Assembly (NCBI GenBank): GCA_003164825.1
Contig: PLUH01000098.1
Span: forward strand, 1 to 5,082
DNA length: 5,082 nucleotides
Reading direction: 5' to 3'
Source of the DNA: Hyphomicrobiales bacterium
GTDB taxonomy: Bacteria > Pseudomonadota > Alphaproteobacteria > Rhizobiales > Beijerinckiaceae
Part shown: positions 1-5,082 of the stretch, one piece after another
How the letters are laid out: each line of letters starts with the position of its first letter
How positions within the stretch are numbered: position 1 is the first letter of the stretch
Translations under genes and position numbers: made by a program
The notes under the pieces: generated by a model
The model's database searches: none
Seen by the model: the letters and a program-made list of their open reading frames with translations, nothing else
Told to the model about the DNA's origin: nothing

Positions 1-797
1 CCGATCTCGCGGGTGCGCTCGGCGACTTCGATCAGGTCGGCGTCGAGCCGACGGCGCGCCTCGGCGAACGCCGCCTCGTGGTCGCGCCAGGCGATCAGGC
101 GGGCGAGCGCCTCGTGGCGGCGGATGGCGCCGGCGAGGTCGCGGTAGCGGTTCGCCTGGCGCGCCTGGCGCTTGAGGCTGTCGACCTGGGCGTCGATCTG
201 CTTCAGCACGTCCTCGACACGGATGAGATTGTCGTCCGCGCCCTTGAGCCTGAGCTCGGCTTCGTGGCGGCGCGAGTGGAGGCCGGAGACGCCGGCGGCC
301 TCTTCCAGGATCAGCCGCCGCGCCTGGGGTCTCGCGGCGATGATCTCGCCGATCTGCCCCTGGCGCACCAGCGACGGCGAGCGCGCGCCGGTCGACGCGT
401 CGGCGAACAGAAGCTGGACGTCGCGCGCCCTGACCTCGCGGCCGTTGACGCGGTAGGTCGAGCCCGAGTCGCGTTCGATCCGCCGCGTGACCTCGATGGC
501 CTCCGAATCGTTGAAGGCGGCCGGCGCGCGGCGATCGGAATTGTCGAGCAGGAGCGCGACCTCGGCGATGTTGCGCGACGGGCGACGGTTGGAGCCGGCG
601 AAGATCACGTCCTCCATGCCCGAGCCGCGCATGTTCTTGTACGAGCTCTCGCCCATCACCCAGCGCAAGGCCTCGACGAGGTTCGACTTGCCGCAGCCGT
701 TCGGCCCGACGACGCCGGTCAGCCCCGGCTCGATCCTGAACTCGGCGCTGTCGCAGAAGCTCTTGAAGCCGGTGAGGCGCAGGCGCTCGAACTTCAT
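1..797 (-). CDS. smc: Chromosome segregation ATPase SMC, N-terminal 265 codons (runs off the left edge)
   Basis: SMC is a DNA-bound ATPase that dimerises through a hinge and, with ScpA and ScpB, compacts and segregates the chromosome. Seen here: the protein opens MKFERLRLTGFKSFCDSAEF, as SMC heads do. The Walker A loop GPNGCGKSN is at residues 31-39 (Lys37). RWVMGESSYKNMRGSGMEDV follows at about 45-64. The Q-loop region is near 143-152 (VRQGQIGEII), and EEAAGVSGLHSRR at 165-177 leads into a charged helical stretch (from about 178) that begins the first coiled coil. Family members run to about 1,150 residues, so roughly three quarters, including hinge, signature motif and Walker B, lies outside the window. 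The ATG at 797 is preceded by GAAGGG (minus strand, 811-806), 8 bases away, and puts MKF at the family's usual start. The gene upstream is a DHFR-like enzyme on the same strand, 255 bases away, so smc probably has its own promoter. Confidence 0.97.
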   Translation of the reverse strand, partial: MKFERLRLTGFKSFCDSAEFRIEPGLTGVVGPNGCGKSNLVEALRWVMGESSYKNMRGSGMEDVIFAGSNRRPSRNIAEVALLLDNSDRRAPAAFNDSEAIEVTRRIERDSGSTYRVNGREVRARDVQLLFADASTGARSPSLVRQGQIGEIIAARPQARRLILEEAAGVSGLHSRRHEAELRLKGADDNLIRVEDVLKQIDAQVDSLKRQARQANRYRDLAGAIRRHEALARLIAWRDHEAAFAEARRRLDADLIEVAERTREI

Positions 798-803
798 CGC
801 CGC

Positions 804-816
804 GGCCCTTCGGCCG
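804..816 (-). promoter_or_regulatory. smc ribosome-binding site within a small stem-loop
   Basis: On the minus strand GAAGGG (811-806) sits 8 bases before the smc ATG and supports that start. GGCC at 804-807 can pair with GGCC at 812-815, and C803 with G816, giving a 5-bp stem whose GAAG loop contains part of the Shine-Dalgarno sequence. The site is read directly. Any effect on translation is inference, and such short GC stems arise often by chance in DNA this GC-rich. Confidence 0.4.
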
Positions 817-908
817 GGGGAGCCACGCGCAACTTCGCCGGCTGATGCGCCGTCTTCACGTCACCCTGTTCCGTTGCGAATCGCCATGGTGGGGCGCATG
901 TTCGCGGT

Positions 909-938
909 TTAGCCGCCACAACGGAATCGCGCAATCAA
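909..938 (-). promoter_or_regulatory. Possible weak smc promoter
   Basis: On the minus strand TTGATT (938-933) is followed 18 bases later by GGCTAA (914-909), about 110 bases before the smc start. TTGATT is a fair -35 element for an alphaproteobacterial housekeeping sigma factor, but the -10 element is poor. It is listed because smc appears to need its own promoter and this was the best pair I found in the gap. Confidence 0.2.
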
Positions 939-977
939 CCCCAGGGGCGGAAAAACCTGTGTGAAAGAGGGACCCCG

Positions 978-1004
978 TCCTCAGGAACGCCCGTCTTTCG
1001 AGAC
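978..1004. repeat. Degenerate fragment of the REP-like repeat found upstream of priA
   Basis: TCCTCAGGA at 978-986 is identical to 2778-2786. GTCTTTCGAGAC at 993-1004 matches 11 of 12 bases of the reverse complement of 2701-2712. The two words are in the opposite order to that within the intact unit at 2748-2788, as expected at the junction of two adjacent units or in a decayed element. The 993-1004 word can itself fold as GTCT/AGAC around a TTCG loop. Assignment to a repeat family is inference from two short matches. Confidence 0.35.
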
Positions 1005-1019
1005 CGGCCACGGTGCGGC

Positions 1020-1046
1020 GGGGGCTGGACGACGCGCCCGGCCCCC
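1020..1046 (-). terminator. Strong GC hairpin just after the DHFR-like gene, no U-tract
   Basis: Bases 1020-1028 pair with 1038-1046 over 9 bp (one G-T pair) around a 9-base loop, starting 6 bases beyond the DHFR-like stop codon (1055-1053). Position and strength suit a transcript end. However, the minus strand beyond 1020 reads GCCGCACCGT with no run of T, so this is not a canonical intrinsic terminator. It could protect the 3' end or act with Rho. Confidence 0.35.
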
Positions 1047-1052
1047 CAACGA

Positions 1053-1694
1053 TCAGCGCGCCAGCACGATGTGGGTCGCTTGCGCCGTTGGGACCTTCTC
1101 CGTCACCCGAAAGCCAAGGCCTGGCAGGTCAATGCCTGCGAACAGGGATTCGCCCTGGCCCAGAACGATGGGCGACTGCGCCAGGTGCAATTCGTCGATC
1201 GCTCCCGCGAGCAGATACTGGCGGACCGTAGAAACTCCGCCGCCGATCTTCACGTCCAGGTCGCCCGCGGCGGCCTTGGCCTGGGCGAGCGCCGCCTCGA
1301 TCCCGTCGGTGACGAAATGGAAAGTCGTCCCGCCCTCCATTGCGATTGGCGCCCGGGCGTGGTGAGTGAGGACGAAGGTCGGCGCGTGGTAGGGCGGATT
1401 GTCGCCCCACCAGCCTTTCCAATCGGGGCCGCCCCAATCGTCGCCGGCCGGACCGAACATATTGCGGCCGAGGATGAAGGCGCCGAAGCCTTCCATCGCT
1501 CGTCGCCCGAATTCGTTATCGGGGCCGGTTTCGCCTCCCGACTCGCCGTGCATCTCGCGAAAACTGCGGGTCGGGAAATACCATTGAAAAAGTTCAGGGC
1601 CCCGTTTGCCGAGCGGGTCCTTTAGGCTCTGATCTGGGCCGGCCCCGAAGCCGTCGATGGACACTCCAAAACCCGCTACACGCACCTTGCCCAT
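1053..1694 (-). CDS. Dihydrofolate reductase family protein (RibD C-terminal-like domain)
   Basis: The product has 213 residues and one domain resembling the DHFR/RibD C-terminal reductase fold, as in the YyaP/YwjB-like group of bacterial proteins. Seen: an N-terminal beta strand and loop VRVAGFGVSIDGF (4-16), FGAFILGRNMFGP (70-82) and PTFVLTHHARAP (105-116). IGGGVSTVRQYLLAGAIDEL (150-169) is the conserved glycine-rich segment expected to contact NADPH, followed by SPIVLGQGESLF (174-185). Proteins of this group are presumed NAD(P)H-dependent reductases, but most have no proven substrate. The sequence is not folA and lacks the N-terminal RibD deaminase domain, so a direct role in folate or riboflavin synthesis should not be assumed. 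The ATG at 1694 follows GGAGG (minus strand, 1704-1700) by 5 bases. It is cytoplasmic, with no signal peptide. It lies head-to-head with rplS and upstream of smc. Confidence 0.9.
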   Translation of the reverse strand: MGKVRVAGFGVSIDGFGAGPDQSLKDPLGKRGPELFQWYFPTRSFREMHGESGGETGPDNEFGRRAMEGFGAFILGRNMFGPAGDDWGGPDWKGWWGDNPPYHAPTFVLTHHARAPIAMEGGTTFHFVTDGIEAALAQAKAAAGDLDVKIGGGVSTVRQYLLAGAIDELHLAQSPIVLGQGESLFAGIDLPGLGFRVTEKVPTAQATHIVLAR

Positions 1695-1965
1695 GGGGGC
1701 CTCCGTCTGTGGTGTTCAATCGGAAGAGTTCGATCAGACTGGCTTTATATTGGGAAGATCTGCGGATGCGCCTAGCCAGGGCTGGTTCCGAGCGAGCGAG
1801 GGATGAGTTTCGGGACAGCCCGGGTAGAAGCCCGGCCAAACCTTACGCGCACGCGCTCGACTCGCGCGCGCCTTTGCGATATGAGCCGCGCCTCAACTCA
1901 CAACAGCGCGCCGAAGCGCTCGCCTTGGGATTACCGTCCAGGCGTCACGGCAGGAGTCGACGAAC
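1695..1965. promoter_or_regulatory. Divergent intergenic region between the DHFR-like gene and rplS
   Basis: This 271-base gap separates two genes that point away from each other and must hold promoters for both. Its only AT-rich island is around 1744-1751. It reads TATAAA on the minus strand (1749-1744), about 50 bases before the DHFR-like ATG, and TATATT on the plus strand (1746-1751), but neither has a good -35 hexamer at 16-18 bases. A 5-bp CCGGG/CCCGG hairpin with a 6-base loop lies at 1820-1835. A very GC-rich alternating CG stretch runs from about 1845 to 1872, within the presumed rplS leader. No small gene or RNA was recognised. Confidence 0.45.
1952..1956 (+). promoter_or_regulatory. 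rplS ribosome-binding site
   Basis: AGGAG lies 9 bases before the ATG at 1966. It supports that start over the overlapping frame that opens at 1803, which is not the L19 frame. Confidence 0.75.
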
Positions 1966-2355
1966 ATGAATATCATCCAGACGATCGAGGCCGAGCACGC
2001 GGCCAAATTGCCCGGGGCCAAGATTCCGGCGTTCCAGCCCGGCGACACCGTCGTCGTCAACGTCAAGGTCGCGGAAGGCGAGCGCACCCGCGTCCAGGCC
2101 TACGAAGGCGTCTGCATCGCGCGGAGCGGCCACGGCCTCAACGAGAACTTCACGGTGCGCAAGATTTCCTACGGCGAGGGCGTCGAGCGCGTCTTTCCGG
2201 TCTATTCGCCGATGATCGATTCGGTTAAGGTGCTGCGGCGCGGCAAGGTCAGGCGCGCCAAGCTCTATTACCTGCGCGATCGCCGCGGCAAGTCGGCCCG
2301 GATCGCTGAGCGCACGGACAACGCGCCTGCCGCCAAGGAGCCGGGCAAGGAGTGA
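1966..2355 (+). CDS. rplS: 50S ribosomal protein L19
   Basis: L19 is a large-subunit protein that lies at the interface with the 30S subunit. The 129 residues span the whole family: MNIIQTIEAE at the start, FQPGDTVVVNVKV (23-35), RVQAYEGVCIARSG (42-55), FTVRKISYGEGVERVFPVYS (62-81), then the C-terminal signature KVLRRGKVRRAKLYYLR (88-104). A short charged tail rich in Ala, Lys and Glu ends the protein, a common length variation in alphaproteobacteria. The start is fixed by AGGAG at 1952-1956 and by the family's N-terminus. In many bacteria rplS ends an rpsP-rimM-trmD-rplS operon. Here the gene upstream is divergent and unrelated, so rplS must be transcribed from the gap to its left. The CDGSH gene begins 22 bases after its stop and is probably on the same transcript. 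Confidence 0.98.
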   Translation: MNIIQTIEAEHAAKLPGAKIPAFQPGDTVVVNVKVAEGERTRVQAYEGVCIARSGHGLNENFTVRKISYGEGVERVFPVYSPMIDSVKVLRRGKVRRAKLYYLRDRRGKSARIAERTDNAPAAKEPGKE

Positions 2356-2377
2356 GCCTGCCCAAAGGGGGAAGGTC

Positions 2378-2617
2378 ATGACAACGCCGATTGTCGCCCA
2401 GAAAGCGCCCTACGCTCAGGCGGTCGAAGCGGGCAAGACCTATTACTGGTGCGCCTGCGGACATTCGGCCAAGCAGCCGTTCTGCGATGGCTCGCACAAG
2501 ACGGTCGGCCTCGCCCCGACGCCGTTCGTGGCGCAAAAGAGCGCGACCGCCTATCTCTGCGGCTGCAAGCAGTCGAAGAACGCCCCCTATTGCGACGGGA
2601 CCCACCAGAGCCTGTGA
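2378..2617 (+). CDS. Tandem CDGSH iron-sulfur domain protein
   Basis: This 79-residue cytoplasmic protein carries two CDGSH (mitoNEET-type) sites. Site 1 uses Cys25, Cys27, Cys36 and His40 (WCACGHSAKQPFCDGSH). Site 2 uses Cys61, Cys63, Cys72 and His76 (CGCKQSKNAPYCDGTH). Both fit C-x-C-x8-C-x3-H, the three-Cys, one-His ligand set for a labile [2Fe-2S] cluster, so one chain should hold two clusters. Two sites per chain and no membrane helix match the monomeric CISD3/Miner2-like class rather than the dimeric membrane-anchored mitoNEET. Electron transfer and cluster delivery are suggested for the family, but a specific role here is unknown. The ATG at 2378 is preceded by AAGGGGG (2365-2371) at 6 bases. 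It sits 22 bases after rplS and likely shares its transcript. The large hairpin region that follows may mark the transcript's end. Confidence 0.93.
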   Translation: MTTPIVAQKAPYAQAVEAGKTYYWCACGHSAKQPFCDGSHKTVGLAPTPFVAQKSATAYLCGCKQSKNAPYCDGTHQSL

Positions 2618-2675
2618 GCGGAGGGCAGGAGCCTTCGGCGATCCGGTTGAATCACAACTCCGAGCCGTTCCTCGC

Positions 2676-2713
2676 CCTGTCGAGCGAAGCGAAGCGCGGC
2701 GTCTCGAAGGACG
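2676..2713 (-). repeat. REP-like element, copy 1 (inverted, partly degenerate)
   Basis: Read on the plus strand, this begins CCTGTCGAGC and ends GCGTCTCGAAGGAC. These correspond to the reverse complement of the ends of copy 2 (GCTCCTCAGGATG and CATCCTTCGAGACGC), with a divergent middle (gaagcgaagcgcg). TCGAG (2680-2684) can still pair with CTCGA (2703-2707). It forms one arm of the long inverted repeat described separately. Confidence 0.5.
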
Positions 2714-2762
2714 CTCCAGCGGGGGCTGACAACTGCGCCAGCTGGACCATCCTTCGAGACGC
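2699..2762. repeat. Long inverted repeat with 22-base arms (BIME-like)
   Basis: Arms 2699-2720 and 2741-2762 are complementary at 20 of 22 positions: 13 contiguous pairs (GCGTCTCGAAGGA with TCCTTCGAGACGC), a 3x3 internal loop containing one G-C pair, then TCCAGC with GCTGGA. A few more pairs are possible inside the 20-base loop (2722-2723 with 2738-2739, 2725-2726 with 2735-2736). The result is a very stable hairpin in RNA or single-stranded DNA between the CDGSH gene and priA. There is no following U-tract, so it is not a standard intrinsic terminator. It more resembles a pair of head-on REP units. Complementarity is read directly; function is inference. Confidence 0.8.
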
Positions 2763-2788
2763 AATGCGTTGCATTGCTCCTCAGGATG
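2748..2788 (+). repeat. REP-like element, copy 2 (more complete hairpin)
   Basis: The outer arms CATCCT (2748-2753) and AGGATG (2783-2788) and the perfect inner arms GCAATGC (2761-2767) and GCATTGC (2771-2777) form an imperfect stem around a 3-base loop, with an internal loop (TCGAGAC against TCCTC) between them. Motifs of the kind CCTTCGAGAC...CTCCTCAGGATG are familiar from dispersed palindromic repeats in alphaproteobacterial genomes. That assignment is from memory and the copy number here is unknown. It overlaps the long inverted repeat, so the two folds exclude each other. Confidence 0.6.
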
Positions 2789-2794
2789 AGGGGG
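2788..2794 (+). promoter_or_regulatory. Probable priA ribosome-binding site, unusually distant
   Basis: GAGGGGG is the best Shine-Dalgarno-like sequence before priA but ends 13 bases before the ATG at 2808, longer than the usual 5-9. Its first base is also the last base of the copy 2 repeat hairpin, so folding of that hairpin could affect access to it. No better site lies nearer the ATG (the spacer is ttcggccggcgcc). Confidence 0.4.
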
Positions 2795-2807
2795 TTCGGC
2801 CGGCGCC

Positions 2808-5030
2808 ATGAGCGCGTCGGAGGTCGCCGTCGACGTGCTGGCGCCGGTCGCCGTCGACACCGCCTATAGCTATCGCGCGCCGTCGGAATGGAAGCTCGAG
2901 CCGGGCGCGTGCGTCCGGATGCCGCTCGGCGCGCGGCTGGCGACCGGCGTCGTCTGGGCCGTTCGGCCGGCCGGCGGCGACAACTTGAAGTCGGTCGCGG
3001 CGACCCTCGACTGGCCGCCGCTCCGCCCGCCGTTGCGCGATTTCATCGATTGGGTCGCGCGCTGGACGCTCAGCTCGCGCGGGATGGTGCTCAGGATGGC
3101 GATCCGGGCCGGCGAAGTCGCGGCGCCGCCGGGGCCGAAATTCGGCCTTGTCGCGACCGGCAAGGCGCCGGCGCGGATGACCGACGCGCGGGCGCGAGTC
3201 ATGGCGGCGGTCGCCGAGCGCGGCGCGCCAACGGCCAAAGCGGCGCTCGCGGCGCTTGCCGGCTCATCGACCGGCGTCATCGACGGTCTGGTCGCCGACG
3301 GCGCGCTCGTCCCGGTCGCGCTGCCGCCGGAGGCGGTCGCGGCGCCGCTCGACCCTGATTTTTGCCTGACCCGTCTCAATCCGGATCAGCGCGCCGCGGC
3401 CGACGATCTTAGCCGCCGCGTCGCCGACCGCGCCTTCTCGTCGACCCTGCTCGAAGGGGTGACCGGATCGGGCAAGACCGAGGTTTATTTCGAGGCGGTC
3501 GCCGAAGCGCTCCGGCAGGGGCGCCAGGGGCTCGTGCTCCTGCCGGAGATTGCGCTGACCGCGCAATTCCTCGACCGGTTCGCGGCCCGTTTCGGCGCCC
3601 GGCCGGCCGAATGGCACTCGGGGCTCACCGAGCGCCAGCGCGAGCGCGTTTGGGCCGCGGTCGCCAAGGGCGAAGCGCGGATCGTGGTCGGCGCGCGTTC
3701 CGCTTTGTTCCTGCCGTTCGCCGACCTTGGCCTCATCGTCGTCGACGAGGAGCACGACGGCGCCTATAAGCAGGAGGACGGGGTCATCTACAATGCGCGC
3801 GACATGGCGGTCGTGCGCGCGAGGCTCGAACAGGCGCCGGTCGTGCTCGCCTCGGCCACGCCGGCGCTCGAGACGCGGTTCAACGCCGAGACCGGACGCT
3901 ACAGCTGGCTCACGCTCCCTGCGCGGTTCGGCGAGGCGACGCTGCCCGGCATCGCCGCCGTCGATCTTAAGCGCGAGGGGCCGCAGCGCGGCCGATGGCT
4001 GTCGCCGCGCGCGATCGCCGGGGTCGAAGAGGCGAGGAGCCGCGGCGAGCAGGCGCTCCTGTTCCTCAATCGGCGCGGCTATGCTCCCCTGACGCTGTGC
4101 CGGGCCTGCGGCCACCGCTTCGAATGTCCCAATTGCGCCGCGTGGCTGGTCGAGCACCGCTTCCGCGCGGCGCTCGTCTGCCATCATTGCGGGCACGTCG
4201 AGGGCCGGCCAAAGCTCTGCCCGAACTGCCACGAGGCCGACACGCTCACCGCCTGCGGGCCGGGCGTCGAGCGCCTGGCCGAGGAGGCGGCGGTTCTCTT
4301 TCCCGACATCCGGACGCTGGTCCTGTCGTCGGACTTTCCCGGCGGGATCGAGACCCTGCGCGCCCAGCTCGACGCGGCGGCGCGTGGCGCCTACGACCTC
4401 ATCATCGGCACGCAATTGGTCGCCAAGGGCCACAACTTCCCGCTTCTGACGTTCGTTTGCGTGGTCGACGCCGACGTCGGGCTCGCCAACGCCGATCCGC
4501 GCGCGGCCGAGCGCACGTTCCAGCTTCTGCGCCAGGCGACCGGACGCGCGGGACGCGGCGAAAAGCTTGGCCGGGCGCTGCTCCAGACCTGGCAGCCGGA
4601 TCATCCGGTCATCGCGGCGCTCATTTCAGGCGACGCCGAGCGGTTCTACGCGCAAGAGACCGAGGAGCGCCGGCGCGGCGGCCTGCCGCCATTCGGGCGC
4701 CTGGCGGCGATCATCATCTCGGCCGAGGACCGCGGCGCGGCCGAGGCTCACGCTCGCGCTCTGGCGCGCGCCGCCCATAGCCTGCCGGAAGGGAAGGGGT
4801 GGCGTGTCGCGCCGCTCGGCGGGCAGGCGCGCGACAACGAGATCGTCCTGCTCGGTCCGGCGGAAGCGCCGATCGCGGTCCTGCGCAAACGCCACCGGTT
4901 CCGCCTCGCCGCCAAGGCGCCGCGCTCGGCCGACCTGCAGGGGTTCCTGCGCGCGCTTCTGGCCGCCGCGCCGCAGCCGCGGGGCGGGGTCAGGGTTTCG
5001 ATCGACGTCGATCCGCAGAGCTTCCTGTGA
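2808..5030 (+). CDS. priA: Primosomal replication-restart helicase PriA (primosomal protein N')
   Basis: PriA recognises stalled or broken forks, unwinds the lagging arm 3' to 5' and helps reload the replicative helicase. The 740 residues match the usual length (E. coli 732). Seen in order: an N-terminal DNA-binding domain that may bind the 3' end of the nascent strand (VAVDVLAPVAVDTAYSYRAP, about 6-25); Walker A GVTGSGKTE (217-225, Lys223); DEEH box (313-316); SAT (349-351). Eight zinc-ligand cysteines follow at 431, 434, 440, 443, 458, 461, 471 and 474, spaced as in E. coli PriA. Then come GTQLVAKGHNFP (534-545) and QATGRAGRG (576-584, helicase motif VI with its arginine finger region), and a C-terminal domain ending VSIDVDPQSFL. 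All key residues are intact, so the gene looks functional. The start at 2808 agrees with the family N-terminus although its ribosome-binding site is distant. It lies 190 bases after the CDGSH gene, behind the repeat region. Confidence 0.98.
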   Translation: MSASEVAVDVLAPVAVDTAYSYRAPSEWKLEPGACVRMPLGARLATGVVWAVRPAGGDNLKSVAATLDWPPLRPPLRDFIDWVARWTLSSRGMVLRMAIRAGEVAAPPGPKFGLVATGKAPARMTDARARVMAAVAERGAPTAKAALAALAGSSTGVIDGLVADGALVPVALPPEAVAAPLDPDFCLTRLNPDQRAAADDLSRRVADRAFSSTLLEGVTGSGKTEVYFEAVAEALRQGRQGLVLLPEIALTAQFLDRFAARFGARPAEWHSGLTERQRERVWAAVAKGEARIVVGARSALFLPFADLGLIVVDEEHDGAYKQEDGVIYNARDMAVVRARLEQAPVVLASATPALETRFNAETGRYSWLTLPARFGEATLPGIAAVDLKREGPQRGRWLSPRAIAGVEEARSRGEQALLFLNRRGYAPLTLCRACGHRFECPNCAAWLVEHRFRAALVCHHCGHVEGRPKLCPNCHEADTLTACGPGVERLAEEAAVLFPDIRTLVLSSDFPGGIETLRAQLDAAARGAYDLIIGTQLVAKGHNFPLLTFVCVVDADVGLANADPRAAERTFQLLRQATGRAGRGEKLGRALLQTWQPDHPVIAALISGDAERFYAQETEERRRGGLPPFGRLAAIIISAEDRGAAEAHARALARAAHSLPEGKGWRVAPLGGQARDNEIVLLGPAEAPIAVLRKRHRFRLAAKAPRSADLQGFLRALLAAAPQPRGGVRVSIDVDPQSFL

Positions 5031-5033
5031 GAC

Positions 5034-5049
5034 CCGGCCGCGCGGCCGG
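5034..5049. repeat. Perfect 16-base GC palindrome after priA
   Basis: CCGGCCGCGCGGCCGG is its own reverse complement and can fold as a 6-bp stem with a GCGC loop. It starts 4 bases after the priA stop and ends 22 bases before the next ATG. The next bases (ccaacacaat) contain no T-run, so if it acts on transcription it is not a canonical terminator. It may only attenuate or stabilise the transcript between priA and the next gene. Confidence 0.5.
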
Positions 5050-5071
5050 CCAACACAATCACGGGATCTCC

Positions 5072-5082
5072 ATGCCCTCCTC
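5072..5082 (+). CDS. Probable start of a further gene (first codons only)
   Basis: ATG CCC TCC TC(N) encodes Met-Pro-Ser-Ser, since any TCN is serine. A weak GGGA (5063-5066) precedes it by 5 bases. In many alphaproteobacteria priA lies close to atpH (ATP synthase delta subunit), which is the first guess from gene order, but four residues cannot identify a protein. It may not be a gene start at all. Confidence 0.3.

Larger units (their letters stand above)
798..1052 (-). other. Gap between the DHFR-like gene and smc (smc leader)
   Basis: I see no convincing gene in this 255-base stretch. It holds a GC-rich hairpin just after the DHFR-like stop (1020-1046), a fragment resembling the repeat found upstream of priA (978-1004), a weak promoter-like pair on the minus strand (938-909), and the smc ribosome-binding site (811-806). 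An open frame on the plus strand starts at 961 with GTG and continues antisense through the DHFR-like gene. Its protein is Arg/Pro/Ala-rich and unrecognisable, so it is treated as a shadow. Confidence 0.6.

Noticed and set aside
679..705. Cysteine in the SMC Walker A loop (GPNGCGKSN rather than the usual Ser)
   Set aside because: As far as I recall this variant is common among alphaproteobacterial SMC proteins, and the catalytic Lys and Ser are intact.
31..845. Long plus-strand open frames over the smc region (78-845, 172-456, 487-912)
   Set aside because: They are antisense to an unmistakable SMC N-terminus, and their translations are Arg/Ala/Val-rich with no recognisable domain, as expected for shadows in high-GC DNA.
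869..926. 8-base inverted repeat TTCCGTTG / CAACGGAA in the smc leader, 42 bases apart
   Set aside because: An 8-base match in a gap of about 250 bases is near chance expectation, and the spacing does not suit a single operator.
1714..1735. Near-repeat GTTCAATC / GTTCGATC in the DHFR-like leader as an operator
   Set aside because: Only 7 of 8 bases match over a short span with no symmetry, too weak to claim a binding site.
1803..2228. Plus-strand open frame starting before rplS
   Set aside because: It runs out of frame across L19, has no family resemblance, and lacks a good ribosome-binding site. The L19 frame is clear.
3264..4604. 446-residue minus-strand open frame inside priA
   Set aside because: It lies wholly antisense to a PriA frame with every motif intact. 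Its composition (Arg, Ala, Gly, Leu) and lack of domains mark it as a GC-driven shadow.
1..5082. A novel defence, mobile or biosynthetic system
   Set aside because: All sizeable real genes belong to known families (SMC, DHFR-like, L19, CDGSH, PriA). No transposase, integrase, phage, toxin-antitoxin pair or CRISPR repeat is visible.

Overview
The window looks like ordinary chromosome from a high-GC alphaproteobacterium, most likely of the order Hyphomicrobiales (Rhizobiales). The support is the SMC N-terminus, which has the alphaproteobacterial style GPNGCGKSN followed by NLVEALRWVMGESSYKNMRG, together with the L19 sequence, the strong G/C bias at third codon positions and a tandem CDGSH protein. 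The family or genus cannot be fixed from the sequence alone.

Layout. Two genes lie on the minus strand on the left: the first 265 codons of smc (start at 797, running off the left edge), and upstream of it an unrelated dihydrofolate-reductase-fold (RibD C-terminal-like) protein (1694 to 1053). A 271-base gap (1695-1965) separates them from a plus-strand block: rplS (ribosomal protein L19, 1966-2355), a 79-residue protein with two CDGSH iron-sulfur sites (2378-2617), a 190-base gap filled with palindromic repeat-like DNA, and priA (primosomal helicase PriA, 2808-5030). Eleven bases of a probable further plus-strand gene (ATG at 5072) close the window.

How the genes relate. smc (chromosome condensation and segregation) and priA (restart of stalled replication forks) are chromosome-maintenance genes, and rplS is a translation gene. 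rplS and the CDGSH gene are 22 bases apart and probably share a transcript. The DHFR-like protein is an accessory enzyme of unknown substrate. Nothing suggests that all five act in one pathway.

What stands out is non-coding. The gap between the CDGSH gene and priA holds two opposed copies of a REP-like element arranged like a BIME (bacterial interspersed mosaic element). They can form either one long hairpin (2699-2762) or a smaller one (2748-2788) that ends at the probable priA ribosome-binding site. A degenerate fragment of the same repeat appears in the smc upstream gap (about 978-1004). I found no evidence of a novel multi-gene system, phage, transposase, CRISPR array, tRNA or rRNA.
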